Of a stretch of DNA of 64,000 bases, positions 48,752 through 60,645 are shown one piece after another. The notes under the pieces were generated by a model, which was given only the letters and a program-made list of their open reading frames with translations, made no database searches and was not told the origin of the DNA. The stretch lies in assembly GCA_015680905.1 (NCBI GenBank), contig CM027379.1, positions 101,979,001 through 102,043,000 of the forward strand, written 5' to 3'. Each line of letters starts with the position of its first letter. The first letter of the stretch is position 1. This stretch comes from Coptis chinensis (taxonomy: Eukaryota; Streptophyta; Magnoliopsida; Ranunculales; Ranunculaceae). The translations under genes were made by a program, and so were the position numbers.

Positions 48752-50130
48752 GTTAAGACATTTTATCATGTTCCTATAATATTTTGAACAATATATTTTA
48801 AATTAAACTTTTATACTAAAAATTATTGAGCTTTGTCAGTTAGTTTCAGATTGGAGCAAAGCTTCTGCTTCTGCTTCAGCTTATAAACTATTTCATTGAT
48901 ATGAGAAAAAAGAGGGAGCTGAAGTGAACATATCGATGTCCCAAAATATAACCGTAATACCAGAAAATGGCATTGCTGCTCGTATACCTAAAGCAAATCA
49001 CCCAAAAACCCTTGAAGGTTTAACATTGTGGGGCATAATAATAGAAGTCAATTGCTCACTAACAGCTAGAGCATGTTCTAAACCCTAGAGAGAAGGGAAA
49101 AAAAAGGGGACAATGCATAACCATGTGATACAAGCTCTTCTAGGATAATGCCTCAATAGGACAATAGGACAATAGACAATGTACCCTTTTAAACATTGGC
49201 ACATTGCAGTTCTTATATCCCTTTTTAACAGTGTACACTTGCCAGGGTGTGCTTACATATATTTCCAACCAAATAATTCCCAGGCTTGGTTGACAGTTGG
49301 AAACTTGGTTGGCATCTATGTTAGATTGACACAGATACTTGTGTCTGTATCCGACATGGAGAAATACCAAAAATAGAGTAATATCACGTACAATATGTGT
49401 GTGTCATGTCCGAAACGGACAGATATCCGAAACAGATTATTCATAAAATATAAGATGACCATGTAACACATACTAGGCATAGAAGCATAACAAGGCCAAA
49501 TAGAAATGGGGGCAGAACATTATAACAAGATTCTATTTTAGCGACATTGTCAGTAACTCAGTACCCAGAATGTTTGGTGTCTTGTGCATGCCTAACGGAC
49601 ATAAACTTGAAAATTCTACTATGTAATTGGTTATTATTATTAAAAACAAAGTTGGAACTAATGGTACACACCTCTGAGGATTTTTAGCATCCACTGGACT
49701 CTTAGAAGAATCCTTGAGTGTAGATGGCATTGCATCGTGGGGAGTGGAGGAGGAAGGGGTAGTAGTAGTAGTAGTCCTAGTAATAGATGGTGTAGGAGTT
49801 GGAGTTGGAGTTGGAGGAGTTGGAATAGCCGGCTTTGGTTTTGGTGATCTAAATTTATCCCGTGATCCTTGCCCAGCACTTACACTCATATTCCTCCATT
49901 TATCCTGCAGCACCAAAATTAGATTAACGTAATTTTGTAAAAAATTTAAAAAAAACAAAACAAATTGAGGACCTGCTGACCTTTAAATCGATGTTGGAAC
50001 GAGCGGCGAGACAGTGACCGAATTCGGGATCTTTTTGAATGTTTTTCCATTTGCCCGTGCCGTGTTTAGCCACACCCGCACGCAGAGCTTCTTCTTCTTC
50101 TGATGTCCATTTTTGTTTCGGTGCACCCAT
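43224..50130 (-). CDS. TRB4: Telomere-repeat-binding factor, single-MYB-histone protein (TRB4/TRB5 type), intact
   Basis: Six exons join in phase: 50130-49981, 49904-49672, 47870-47783, 45502-45419, 43631-43340, 43255-43224, giving 292 residues, the usual TRB size. Residues 1-60 form a MYB/SANT domain ([19 protein letters not shown]) with the telobox-binding helix signature [16 protein letters not shown] Pro/Thr-rich linker follows. Residues ~130-185 form a linker-histone GH1 domain ([53 protein letters not shown]). The C-terminus is an Ala/Glu-rich helix ([20 protein letters not shown]...) ending [12 protein letters not shown] proteins bind AAACCCTA motifs at telomeres and promoters and recruit chromatin regulators in the nucleus. 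RSNIDLK and RHEVPPNFR point to the TRB4/5 clade rather than TRB1-3; TRB4 and TRB5 cannot be told apart here. All splice sites are GT/AG. Intron 4 carries a LINE and intron 2 a long TA repeat. Confidence 0.93.
43862..45127 (+). mobile_element. 5'-truncated L1-type LINE with target-site duplication
   Basis: The insertion (43877-45112) ends in a 13-A tail and is flanked by a 15-bp direct repeat with one mismatch: AACTATTTGATCAAA at 43862-43876 and AACTATTTTATCAAA at 45113-45127. This is the hallmark of target-primed reverse transcription. It lies in intron 4 of the TRB gene, antisense to it. Only the 3' part of ORF2 is present. The first ~70 bp contain a short direct duplication (AAACTCACCTACT...GAAGACAA at about 43874 and 43917), probably made during integration. 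The nearly identical flanks and open frame make it one of the youngest insertions in the window. Confidence 0.9.
43900..45060 (+). CDS. LINE ORF2 C-terminal part: zf-RVT and RNase H domains (truncated)
   Basis: An open frame of 386 codons without stops. Residues ~15-115 match the zinc-binding region after plant LINE reverse transcriptases ([55 protein letters not shown]: Cys-x2-Cys with His/Cys downstream). Residues ~230-365 match RNase H of the RVT_3 type (LNTDGTL with the first Asp, ELLGIEAGL with Glu, [12 protein letters not shown] with the second Asp, [14 protein letters not shown] with the last Asp). It ends 40 bp before the poly-A tail. As a 5'-truncated insertion inside an intron it lacks endonuclease and reverse transcriptase and has no evident promoter; the ATG is simply the first in frame. 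It cannot move itself. Confidence 0.85.
   Translation: MSVEIQTHLLEDKTVWNANSTGEYSTKSAYLGLKNIREKVKWYKLVWGKLCVPKRSFIVWQLFSGSLSTQDRLIKKKILHQSECIFCRYSNENFHHLHFECSYAKEVWYGVKRSMGLDLNVQNSNQEWYRIFRSTRKNTTDLEILRAMVCAVVYALWNERNSRRFKKIHHSSSQVTRDIIKKILLYLQKELKKATNTGATRVMLDRLGIQMHFNNKVAKQVMWKKPPPNIVMLNTDGTLQAGLASYGGLFRDAEGRVLLIYKGGSRKKSILLLELLGIEAGLSISVMMGILSLQVNSDSERAVNIVNGTEDAPWYCLNVLQAIKAHKMTFTCLEVTHIYREGNRAADFIAKSSNEYASIACHIGPSEEKLAVIVHEDASGCTYTRF
45503..47782 (-). other. TRB intron 3
   Basis: This is a 2.3-kb intron with a GT donor and CAG acceptor. It has a G run near 47203-47217. A patch rich in GACACGGACAC and GGATACGG phrases (about 46620-46760) is related to a similar patch in intron 2 (about 49325-49435), suggesting two copies of a dispersed repeat. 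No gene is seen on either strand. Confidence 0.6.
47871..49671 (-). other. TRB intron 2 with a long (TA)n repeat
   Basis: The intron is 1.8 kb. A TA dinucleotide run fills about 48663-48747. A perfect telobox AAACCCTAG lies at 49080-49088 on the plus strand; this is the motif that TRB proteins themselves bind. A GACACAGATAC/GTATCCGACATG repeat patch lies at 49325-49435. No other gene is visible. Confidence 0.6.
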
Positions 50131-50424
50131 TCTGCTGCTGCCACGTTTTTATTTCGGGGTTTCGAGGCATTTATATTTGTCCCCGGTTGTTGCTCATGGT
50201 TTGGTTCCCCTTCTGCTCACAATTACAAATTTAGCACCGTTTTACTATCGGACTAAACTTGGACGGGCCATTTTTAATTCAAGCCCAAGGCCGGGTTGTG
50301 GGCTTTCCTGATACCCTGACCCATTCCATTTGAGACTTTTTAGATCATGCGAAATCGATCAAACAACTAAAAATAACAGATTTAAAAAGTTTGAATCTCA
50401 TGTTAAAAAACAAAATAGTATATG
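50131..50424 (-). promoter_or_regulatory. Presumed TRB promoter and 5' untranslated region
   Basis: This is the ~290 bp between the TRB start codon and the copia fossil. It has two TGGGCT site II-type motifs (50282-50287 on the minus strand, 50299-50304 on the plus strand) and a GGCCCG at about 50265, the kind of elements common in promoters of plant housekeeping and dividing-cell genes. A TATA-like ATATAAAT on the minus strand near 50170 is very close to the ATG. Elements are read by eye; the transcription start is unknown. Confidence 0.4.
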
Positions 50425-51543
50425 GCAACTGGAGTCGAGATGGAGTCTCTTGATAAAAATCACATATAGGACCTAGTTTTATTGCCAAAGGGCAAAAGGA
50501 CTATCGGCAGTAAATGGGTGTTTAGAAAGAAAGAGGTCCTTCTTGAGTCTAATAGTAAAGGGTACAAGGCAAGAGTAGTAGCAAAGGGTTTCTCACAGAA
50601 AGAAAGAGTCGACTACAATGAAGTATTTTTCCTGGTGATCAAACATACTTTCATTCGTGTGTTATTGAGTTTAGTTGCTTACGTACTTCGACTTGGAGTT
50701 AGAGCAACTTGATGTGAAAACTGCTTTCTTGCATGGGGACTTGGAGGAAAAGATCTATATGAGACAACCTGAGGGTTTTGCTGTTGCTGAGAAAGAAGAT
50801 CATGTGTGCAAATTGAATCGGTCACTGTATGGGTTAAAGCAATCACTAAAGCAATAGTACAAGCGCTTTGACACATTCATGATGCAACATGAGTACACCC
50901 AAAATAAGTAGGACTGTTGTGTTTACTTTCGTAGGCTTCGTGGTAATGACTTCATCTATGTCCTGCTTTATATGGATGACATGCTTATTACTTCCAAAAG
51001 TATGGTGGAGATAGACAAGTTGAAATCTCAACTTAGCTTTGAGTTTGAGATGAAAGACTTAGGTGGAGCCTAGAAGATATTGGGCATAGAGATTGACAGA
51101 GATAGGAAGAAGCGATGGATAGTTGTATCTCAGAAGAAATACCTTCAGAAAGTAATTTCTCGTTTTGGTATGGAGAATGCAAAGTCAGTTTCTACACCTT
51201 TAGCTGGGCATTTTAGGCTTTCAGCTAAGTTCTCTCCTAGGTCGGTAGAGGAACAAAATCATATGGCTAATATTCCTTATGCAAGTGTTGTGGGCAGTTT
51301 GATGTATGCTATGGTGTGCACACACCCAAACATTTCACAGGTAGTTAGTGTTGTAAGCAGGTATATGGAAAATTATGGGAAGCAACATTGGAAAGCAGTG
51401 AAATGGGTATTGAGGTACTTGAAGTCTTGGATGTGGGACTAGTTTATGGTAGAGGCACTTGTTATGTCAGTAGGTATGTGGATTCAGATTATGTAGGTGA
51501 TCTAGATAGATGACGATCGACTACTGGTTATGTGTTTATGATG
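50425..51543 (+). mobile_element. Ty1/copia retrotransposon fossil (part of pol)
   Basis: A broken piece of copia pol in sense orientation covers reverse transcriptase (blocks such as [41 protein letters not shown] and YMDDM) and the beginning of RNase H. It has several breaks and no LTR in view. Its right part is interrupted by the Athila-type element that starts at 51544, so the rest of the copia copy, if preserved, should lie beyond the right edge of the window. It is older than the Athila insertion. Confidence 0.9.
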
Positions 51544-53052
51544 TGATAAAAGTGATTTGAATAGTTTTACCTACGAATAAGATTACGATGAAACTCAAAC
51601 GCAAGTAAAACTAAAATTGAACTAAGTCTTATCGATTATTTATCAAAGATTTATACTCTTGATTCTATCGAAATAGAGTTGGAGTAAAAGATTCGTTCCA
51701 CTCCTAGTTCTTTAGAATTAACGTTTCCTAAGATTATCAATCTATCCAAAGTCAATGAAAGATTTACGAATTTATACTACGATGCAAATTATACTCAAAT
51801 ACTTAACTATGATAATTCAACTACGACAATACTAAATTGATACTATGATAAGGAATTAGGGGGGATTGATTCTACCTTAACTTGACTTAATTTACTAATG
51901 AAGAATCATCGTAATCCGAATTGAACTGCTTTCGCATAACAATTGGTTCTTCCTAATCCCTAGTTGTTCATGGTAATCTCTACCAACTAACATCTAGCAT
52001 GTGAAACAATCAAACCCATTCTCATGGTAAACTAATCGTTTCTAGAATGGAATGGAAATTACGACTACTCTACACTAACACAAATCAAGCTTCATCAAGG
52101 CTTCTTCAACTCCCTCTAATAGAGGTTTAGCCTAGAATTATTATACTATCATTTCCCAATGAAATTAAACAAGACATGATATAAAGATTCTAACTTTGCT
52201 TATTTGAATTCAAATGTAAGTCTAAAATTGCTAGATTTAATTGAAACTAACAATGATAAATACTAAATCTATGAATTGAAACTATAATGATTTAATGGAA
52301 ATGAAACTAGATTATCAAGAACTAAATTAATTTATTAATCTAATGAATAAATAATAATTAATTCAAATAATAAATTAAAACAAGATGAAAATGAAAACTA
52401 ATTAATTAATGGAGTGAAAACTAGATCTAGAATTATTCTCTAATGGCTACTTTCTACCCTAAGCTAATTGATATTTAAGAGCTAAGTCTTGTGTGTTGAA
52501 ATGGAGGAGACCAGATCTACATTTTCGTGCATGGGCTAAGGAGCCATGTTTCAGGCCGGAAAATTGAGCCCAAAACCCAATTTATTCAGTCCACATAGGC
52601 CTTTTCAGTTGGATTTGACTTCCACAGACTTTTCGTCCACTTCTGCTCCTCTGATTGGGTCAAGGCTTGGACCATTGGAAATCTGATTCCAAGCCAGTCG
52701 TTTTGGCATAAAGTAGGCCCGATTCCGAGGTCTGAGCCTAAAGATATGGTCTTCGGAAGTTCTGCTGACTTTTGTGTGTTGTTTCTGCCCGCGTTGACTT
52801 TGACTTTTCAGCTTTGACCGGGCTTTGCAAAGGTTTTTTCTCCTTGAATCTTGGCCTTTAATCACAGAACTTCTTAGCAACCAACCCTTGCTCCTTTATC
52901 TCGCCAAAGTGACACATTTCTACACATAATTGACTTCAATATGAAATGCATAAAATCACGGAATCAGCATTAACTCTTATTTATTACTCGCATAATTGGT
53001 CTAAAAACATTATTGTTAAGGGGTTAAAACTACAGTTTTTAGGCTCTTATCA
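51544..53052 (-). repeat. 3' LTR of the Athila-type element
   Basis: A 1509-bp non-coding segment begins TGATAAAAG and ends CTCTTATCA, with inverted TGATAA/TTATCA edges. The next bases inward read as a purine-rich GAGGGTGG on the minus strand, fitting a polypurine tract. The host sequence just before it is TGATG (51539-51543), which would be the expected 5-bp target duplication at the far end. Confidence 0.8.
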
Positions 53053-54872
53053 AACCACCCTCAAACATCATTTTGCTTGTCCTCAAGCAAATATGAGAAA
53101 TTAGAATAAGTGACCAAAAATGGAGTTCTAACTACTCTCGTTTCGCCGAGTGCAGTTGCATTGACCATATGCAATAAGGCCTTAAACCACTAGGAATTTC
53201 CTAGTGGGCGAGTTATAGCCTCGTGAGAGTTTTCCAGTGAAGGTACTCACAAACTTTATCTATACTACAACGACTAAGAAATAAAACTATTGTTTCCTTA
53301 TTTATGCCTCAATTATCTATACATCTCACTAGCAATGAATACAGAATAATCAAGTCGAACCCTAGACTAATATATGTATAATAATCAATCATCTACGAAT
53401 AAACATATATACAATGAGTAATACTATGAAATGCACTAGCAGGTCCGTTTCTGAAAACTCGGAATAACGTTCTTAAGTAGGTCCTCACATAAATGTCTAG
53501 ACAAAAACCACTCTGATTTTTCCACTCAAGTTTCGCTACTCCAGTGTGCAATGGGCACACTTTACCCTACAATCTCAATGATATACAAGGAAGCCGGAGT
53601 CGATCAAACACATCTGCCACTTACTATCACACTAACCTATTCCTAATTGAGCTAGAGGTCTTTATTAGGTGTTGCGGGGATTAGGAGATGGTTTAAGAAG
53701 GAAGGAAATGGATATTCAAAAAGGACAAGTCTGAGATAATAGAATCTTCATGTTATGTAACTAGAGAAAACTTGTTTTTTACTTTTGCTTCTACACTTTG
53801 TTTCCATCCTTAGCCATATTTTTCTTTTTCTTTGGCTTTTGACTCCTTTGATTCTATTTTTGGAGTTCTAACTCTTTATTTTCTTTTATTTATTTATTTA
53901 TTTATTTTTATTTTTTGGATGGAAACTTTCTTTCTTATCTGAAGCGACTAACAAATTTTTTATTTCAAAGGTCTTTCTCTTTTCTATTCTTCATCTCTAT
54001 TCTCAGACTCATTCAAAGAATAGGTGGGCTGATTTTTATTTTTATTTTGTTTTATAACAGGTTAAAGGATTTGCGGTTTATGAAAGGCTAAAGAAAGGCC
54101 CAGAGGGGCGACTAGCGGAAAATAATTTCATAGGTTTGAATTTTTGGCTATATCGATCCAAAAATGGCCTAAATTCTCGCTTAGGATATGGTATAGTGAT
54201 CAAGCAAGTAGACGTGCGATTTCTCTATCCGGATTTTACTTATCCCTTGTGTCATTTATCAAATGTTTCACTCATATAAGGCTTTAGGCTATATTCTCAC
54301 AGGATATGTAGAATAAATACTCTAGCCTAGATTTCAGAAACTTAATGACAAACAATCATAGATACTGATGCAATATATTTATAGATAGATGCAAAGATTA
54401 TTACCTACATATTAACCTAAGTTTTTAAAAATTATTCTAATGCAAAAACTACGTGAGATTTCTAGATTATCAAGGGCATAGAGAAGGAAAACAATATCAA
54501 TATTCCTAAGTGTATAACATAAACTTTTTATTTATATTTTTAAAATTTTTAAATTTTTTAACTAGAAAACAAGTTCATATTATACATATCTATATCCTAA
54601 CAGATGCCTTAATTACACGTGTTCCTATACCCCCAAAACAAAAAGCATGTTTTGTCCTCAAAGTATTTAAATAAATAGGGTAGAGAAATACCATGGAAAC
54701 GCGTGAAATTCTGAAACATCTGCAAAATAAGGTTAAAACATACTAATATAGAAAAAGAAGAACAGACGTAACTCTATATGAGTTCCACCTGTTATGGGGT
54801 TAACAAGAATCAAATTGCTTGGGACATAAGCAGACACTAATTGAAACTAAAAACTTACCTTAACTCCCACGT

Positions 54873-57627
54873 TTAAGCATTATCCTCCTCATTTTCCTCT
54901 CCAAAGAGGTGAGGTTCCTTCGCATCCTGCCACGCCATGATAATTTGCCAAGCCCGCCGCCGTGTGTCATCAACTTGTGCTAACCTGTCGAGTGTTACTA
55001 TGTCTGATGGGGTGTAAGGGGCAACCAAATGAGGCTGCACCTGCCATCCTGGCCAAGTCATAACTCGTAATAAACGAACCATCCAATTGGTGGGTCTTAT
55101 GACTTCAACTGTTTTCCAATCCGTGAACTGGGTACAGAATACAGGTAAACAAGCACGCATGATGCGGCAAACTAAAATAGGCATAAAAAGATACTTATGC
55201 CTCATGCCTTGGGCTCTCTTAAGACTAGACACTAATACTCGGGGAATGTCATAGCGGCAACGTCCCTCAGCTAAAGTAAGGAAAACGTCACTAGTGGTGC
55301 TACTTGCAAAAGTAAACTGCCACTCCCCTAAAATATTAATCATAATGAATAACATGGTTGTGCCTACATTCAGGGATAGGCTACCAAGGGCTATACTATA
55401 TCGCCCTTGGTCCATTACATGAAACACCCTCCCCCATAATACTCATGAAAGTATGTATAGTCATAGAGGTATGCATTATCGGTCATATATCCCCACGGGT
55501 GCATACCAGGCAAGGGCAATCCGGAAACTAACACTACCAAATATTTATTGAATTCTAGTGGCGTGTCATCAACCATGACGGAGAATTCTTGTTCTCCATC
55601 CTAGTTACAATAGAAACTAACATTATTGTAAAAATATTCAGCAAGCTGTGGTGAATACGAGTCGTCATCACTTACCAGTAAATGCCGCCATCCTAACTGC
55701 AAGATCCTGTCGCGGAACCAATGTCCATAAGACTCGCTTCCGAACAAGTCTTCGAAAGATTTTTCCGGTATGACTTTAGGAGATGTCATCACAAAACTAT
55801 TCTCTCGATCCTGGAATAACCAATGAAAAATCGGAATTTTTTGTGTCTACGGAGGTCAGGGCGCGGGGGCGCTCCACTGAGGCGCAGGCACACTCCGGAG
55901 AAGTTTGACTTACAGTATTTTGGGCGCGGGTAGTGCTCAAGTTTGGTCTTGGGAGGGCGCGGGTGGTGCTCCACTGAGGTGCAGGCGCGCTCCGAGCTGC
56001 TTGAGTGCTGAAGTGAGAAGGAAAAAGAAGAAAAACTTAGGAGTAAAAGGTGAGAGATAAAAGTGAGAGATGTGAGTTTTGTGTGGAGAATGAATAAAGT
56101 TTATATAGGTTTTGGGTTTCCACAACGAATCGGGAAGTTGCTAAAAAGTTTTAAGGCAATTGCCGGAAACAAAAAATTTCCAAAATCGAAAACGGAAACA
56201 ACCCATATTTTTTATTCTAAAACTACCCTAATATCTTTTATACTGAATTTAGAATAGCAACTTCTAAACTCTTTTAGATTTCATCCTACCACCATATCTA
56301 TTCATAGCCTGCCAATATCGGCAATATTCCCAACAATCACTCCAAAACAACTTCTAAAATTGAGGTTCCTATAAAAATCATGCCAGAATAAATAATACCA
56401 CCCCCAAACAATTCGGGAAGGTGGGATTAACAATAACAACAACGCACAATTTGAAAAGAACCACATTATATTAAAATTGAAATTCAAACAACATTTAACT
56501 ACCCAATTCAAATTTAACTACGAAATTCAAAAATTAACATTCAACTAAATAAAAACAAATACAAAACAACATCAACTCATAAGATCCCTAAACAACGCGC
56601 TACTGGTAGTGGATGGCACATGAGAAGGAGATGACTCCTGGGCTCCCGATGTGCCAGAGCCATCCATCTTGCAGCGACGACGCTTGTGCCTCACAGACGC
56701 CTCCTAAGAAGAAGAACCCCCCTGGGGTGGGTAGTGTTCAAGCATATCTGCTCGGAACTTTCGCTGAGCTTCCATCTCGGCCTTCATCTCCTCCCAACGC
56801 TCATCCTCGCGCTGGGTGCGAGTCTCATAGTTACAATGGATGACAGCTTGCCGAGTCAGGAGATCTCCACAAATAGTGTTGAGAGAACGCATGCCACAAT
56901 GAAGCACCGACATGCGTTATGCATCAGACTTACACCTCTCCAAGGCATCAACATCAAAACATGTTGTGTCCTCTTCATCCTCCGAATCATCCTCTTCAAC
57001 TACCCTCTCTTCAGGCGACCTCCACGTCTTCTGGATACACTCCGTATAAATAGTAGGATTTTGGTGCCTCTTCAGGCAAATCCGATCAGACTTCGGAGTC
57101 ACTTTCAACCTCATCATGATCTTTGTTATCAGAACAGGGAGAGGTGCAATACTCTTCCCAACTCCTCTAATCATCGTAATCAGAAACTCGAGGATACAGA
57201 AGTCATACTCCCTCGTCTGGAGTATCCATAGAATGTGAAGACAATTCAGGCTGATGTCACTAAATTTCTCCTTGCCAATGACATTCCTCCCAATCCACTG
57301 AGCTACAGCCAGCTAGTTGGTTTGCAAGGACGACTGGCGAACACAATGTGAGCTCGCACTGTATTTACCCTCCAAAACCGTCTCGTTCATCAAGGCCTCG
57401 ATCCCAGTAAATTGGGATTCCTGCACTGTGGCTACTAGAGTGCGTCTTTCCTCCATCCCGAAGATATGTGCCAACAAATTTCTATCCACTTCTCGCCTGA
57501 CTTTATTCACTTTCACAAAAATCTTATTCCCAACCAACTCTCTCGTTCTATAAAATTGTTTGACCAAATCCTCGTGATAAAAATCATCAGCCGCATTCCA
57601 CAAGTTATTCCAATCCCTCCTAATCAT
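54873..57627 (-). other. Extra (env-position) coding region of the Athila-type element, broken
   Basis: Between the integrase and the 3' LTR are two frame clusters on the element's strand. One (57627-56704) contains WNNLWNAADDFYHEDLVKQF and IFGMEERR. The other (55792-54873) contains FEDLFGSESYGHWFRD, SPQLAEYFYNNVSFYC and WMVRLLRVMTWPGW. Both have the pattern of the putative plant transposon protein region often found 3' of pol in Athila-type elements (an F-Y block, then a V/I-x-G block). I see no clear signal peptide or membrane anchor, so I do not call an envelope. The region is broken in several places. Confidence 0.6.
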
Positions 57628-58730
57628 CTAGTCACTGTAAAACGGTGCAAAGTGGTTGGCACGAAAAGCTTGTTCCGGCAAAATTCATCGTCTTTGAGCC
57701 ATTGGAGTTTTGATAGGATTTGTGGGTTTGAATAAGGTAGGGAGACGAGTTTGAGACAACCTCACTAAAAAACAATGGTGGTGGTGTGGTGGGGGCGGTG
57801 GTAGTTCGAATCTTTTGAATTTATTTATGTTTTTGGTGGTGTAAAAGGATGGAAATGGTGCGAGAGAGGTTGTGGAGAAGATTTGGAGTGAGTTTGAACT
57901 TTAGGCGTGGGTGTGTGTGTGTGTGTTTTTTTTTTGGGTTTTGAAGCTTTGTTAATGGCGGAAGTGAAAATGGAGACTCGCGATCTGTTTTGGTTGAAGG
58001 AAGGGGGCACACGTGCGTGGCACGTGCATGCGAGATTTGGGCCCAAGCCTAATTCTATTTTCGAAATTCGTCGATTTTTCGCGCAACTTCAAACTAAAAT
58101 TGATGCTTCGTTGCTGGTCCGATTTTTGCGAATGAGCTATAGAAATGATCAAAAGAGGATTTCCAATCCAAAGATCCATAAAACACTCTATTCCAACCGT
58201 GGGTAACATATAAGAAGGTAGAAAATGTCTCGAAGTGCGTGCATAACGTAAGTTATGTGAACGAATGAAATCTAAATTCATAGATAATGTCAACCTGAAT
58301 AGAAATACAATTAAACGGCCTAAGCAACACAAATGGAAAGTTGAACAATCAAGGAAGAAAAACGAACACCCCACCCCCAAACAAATTTTTGGCAACGAAG
58401 TTTAGAAAATTTGTTTGAAACGTGGGTCTTTTAAAGTCAGATTCCTGAGACTTTCTAGATTACTATTTTTATGGTTTTGATATTTTTTTACTTTTTATGA
58501 ATAAGATTTAATATAAGAAAAATGAAAAACAATAAAGACATAATTCACACCATAGAGGAACATGACTCAAAAATCGAGAAAACATGCAAGAGTGGAAAAC
58601 GTGAATTATGTTCAATGTGAAGTTATGATCCAATACTTACAGCCACACACTCTATAAGGAGGTCCCGGTTACCTGAATGATGCACTTACCAATATATGGA
58701 AATAAAAGGAAGTACACCAACAAACAAAGG

Positions 58731-60245
58731 TCAGTCCTTATAGACAGGGTCCTGTAACAGGACTTCCTCCACATCAGGGGACCATAGCTCGTGAAAATGT
58801 TTCAACCGTTGGCCATTGACTTGAAAGGTACTGTTGTCCTTGGGATTTACCAAGGTGATTGCTCGGTAAGGAGTGACTTCAGTAACCAGAAAAGGATCGG
58901 ACCAACGGGTTTTTAATTTCCCTAGAAAAATGTGTAGACGGGAGTTGTAAAGCAAGACCTTTTGACCTACCACAAACTCTTTGTGCAAGATTTGTTTATC
59001 ATGAACACGCTTTATGTTAGCTTTATAATCCTTCGCGATATCATAAGAATCGCTACGGATTTTTTCAAGCTCATTCAATTGCAACTTGCGCTTGACACCT
59101 GCCTCATCAAAATTGAAGTTAAGGCTTTTTATAGCCCACATAGCACGGTGCTCCAATTCAACGGGCAAATGACAAGGTTTTCCAAATACAAGTCTAAAGG
59201 GCGATATACCTATAGGAGTTTTGAAAGCAGTCCTATATGCCCATAAGGCATCAGATAGACGTTTTGACCAGTCTTTTCTATCAAGATTTATAGTTGTTTC
59301 TAAGATCTTTTTAATTTCCCTATTAGAAACTTCTACTTGTCCGTTAGTTTGTGGATGATACGGAGTTGCTACCTTATGTGTAACTCCATACTTTTTCACT
59401 AGAGATGCAATAACTCTGTTGCAAAAATGTGTTCCACCATCACTAATGATGGCTTTAGGAATGCCAAATCGACAAAAAATGTACTCCTTAACAAAAAACA
59501 CAACTGTCTTATGGTCATTGCTATGGTAAGCCATGGCCTCTATCCATTTAGACATGTAGTCCACGGTAACTAGAATATAAATGAAACCGTGGGACACAGG
59601 AAAAGGACCCATGAAATCAATGCCCCATATGTCAAAAACTTCTACTACCATGATTGGATTTAATGGCATCATATTACGCTTTGTGATTCTCCCAAGTTGT
59701 TAGCAATGAACACACGTCTTGCAATGCACTTGGGCATCTTTAAAAAGAGTAGGCCAATAAAACCCACATTGAAGAATTTTAGCAACTGTTTTCATACCAC
59801 TAAAATAGCCACCACACTCTTTGTCATGGCAGAATGAGAGAACCTCATTATATTCCCACTGGGGAATACAACGACGAATAATCTGATCCGCACAATACTT
59901 AAAAAGGTAGGGCTCATCCCAGTAGTATAGCTTAACTCTGGCCAAGAAATTTTTACGTTCATTTCTTGACCAATTAGCATGAATAGTATCAGACGCTAAA
60001 TAATTCACAATGTCAGCATACCATGGTGCAGAAAAAATAGCATACAAATGCTCATCAGGAAAAGAATCCGGTATGGACTCAGAATCACTATCATCGTCAT
60101 TTGTAAGTCTAGATAAGTGGTCGGCAACTACGTTTTCGACCCCTCTTTTGTCCTTTATTTCTAATGTGAACTCTTGCAGGAGAAGAATCCATCGGATTAA
60201 TCTCTGATTAACATCCTTCTTTGAGAAGGTACCTAAAGCGGTCAC
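58731..60245 (-). other. Athila-type integrase region of pol, fossil
   Basis: It contains the CKTC-VHC end of an integrase zinc-binding region (about 59700) and the catalytic core: [40 protein letters not shown]. The C-terminal part ([22 protein letters not shown]) is the chromatin-contact region usual in this lineage. It is part of the broken element described above. Confidence 0.85.
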
Positions 60246-60645
60246 TGGGTCCGTAAACTAGAGTCTTAGAACCAACCAAATAAGGATCGAAACTTATCTA
60301 AAGCATAAACGACATGACTAAGAATCCTTTTCAAGAGTTGTATAATTCTTTTGAGCATCATTTAAAGTTTTACTAGCATAATAAATAACATTGGATTTAT
60401 TATCTAGTTTCTTACCCAAGACTGCACCAACAGCATAATCACTAGCATCATACATGAGTTCGAAAGGTTTAGACCAATCGGAGGTCAGATAATGGGTGCA
60501 GAGGTTAAAGGCGGCTTTTAAAGTTTCAAAAGCCTTTTACGCTAAAAATTAAAATCAAAGATGGCATCCTTTAAAAGCAGATTAGTTAAACGCCTAGCTA
60601 TTTTTGAAAAATCTTTGATAAAGCGCCTATAAAAACCTACATGGC

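Noticed and set aside
49714-49932. Plus-strand Val/Gly-rich frame
   Set aside because: It is the complement of the Pro/Thr-rich linker in TRB exon 2.
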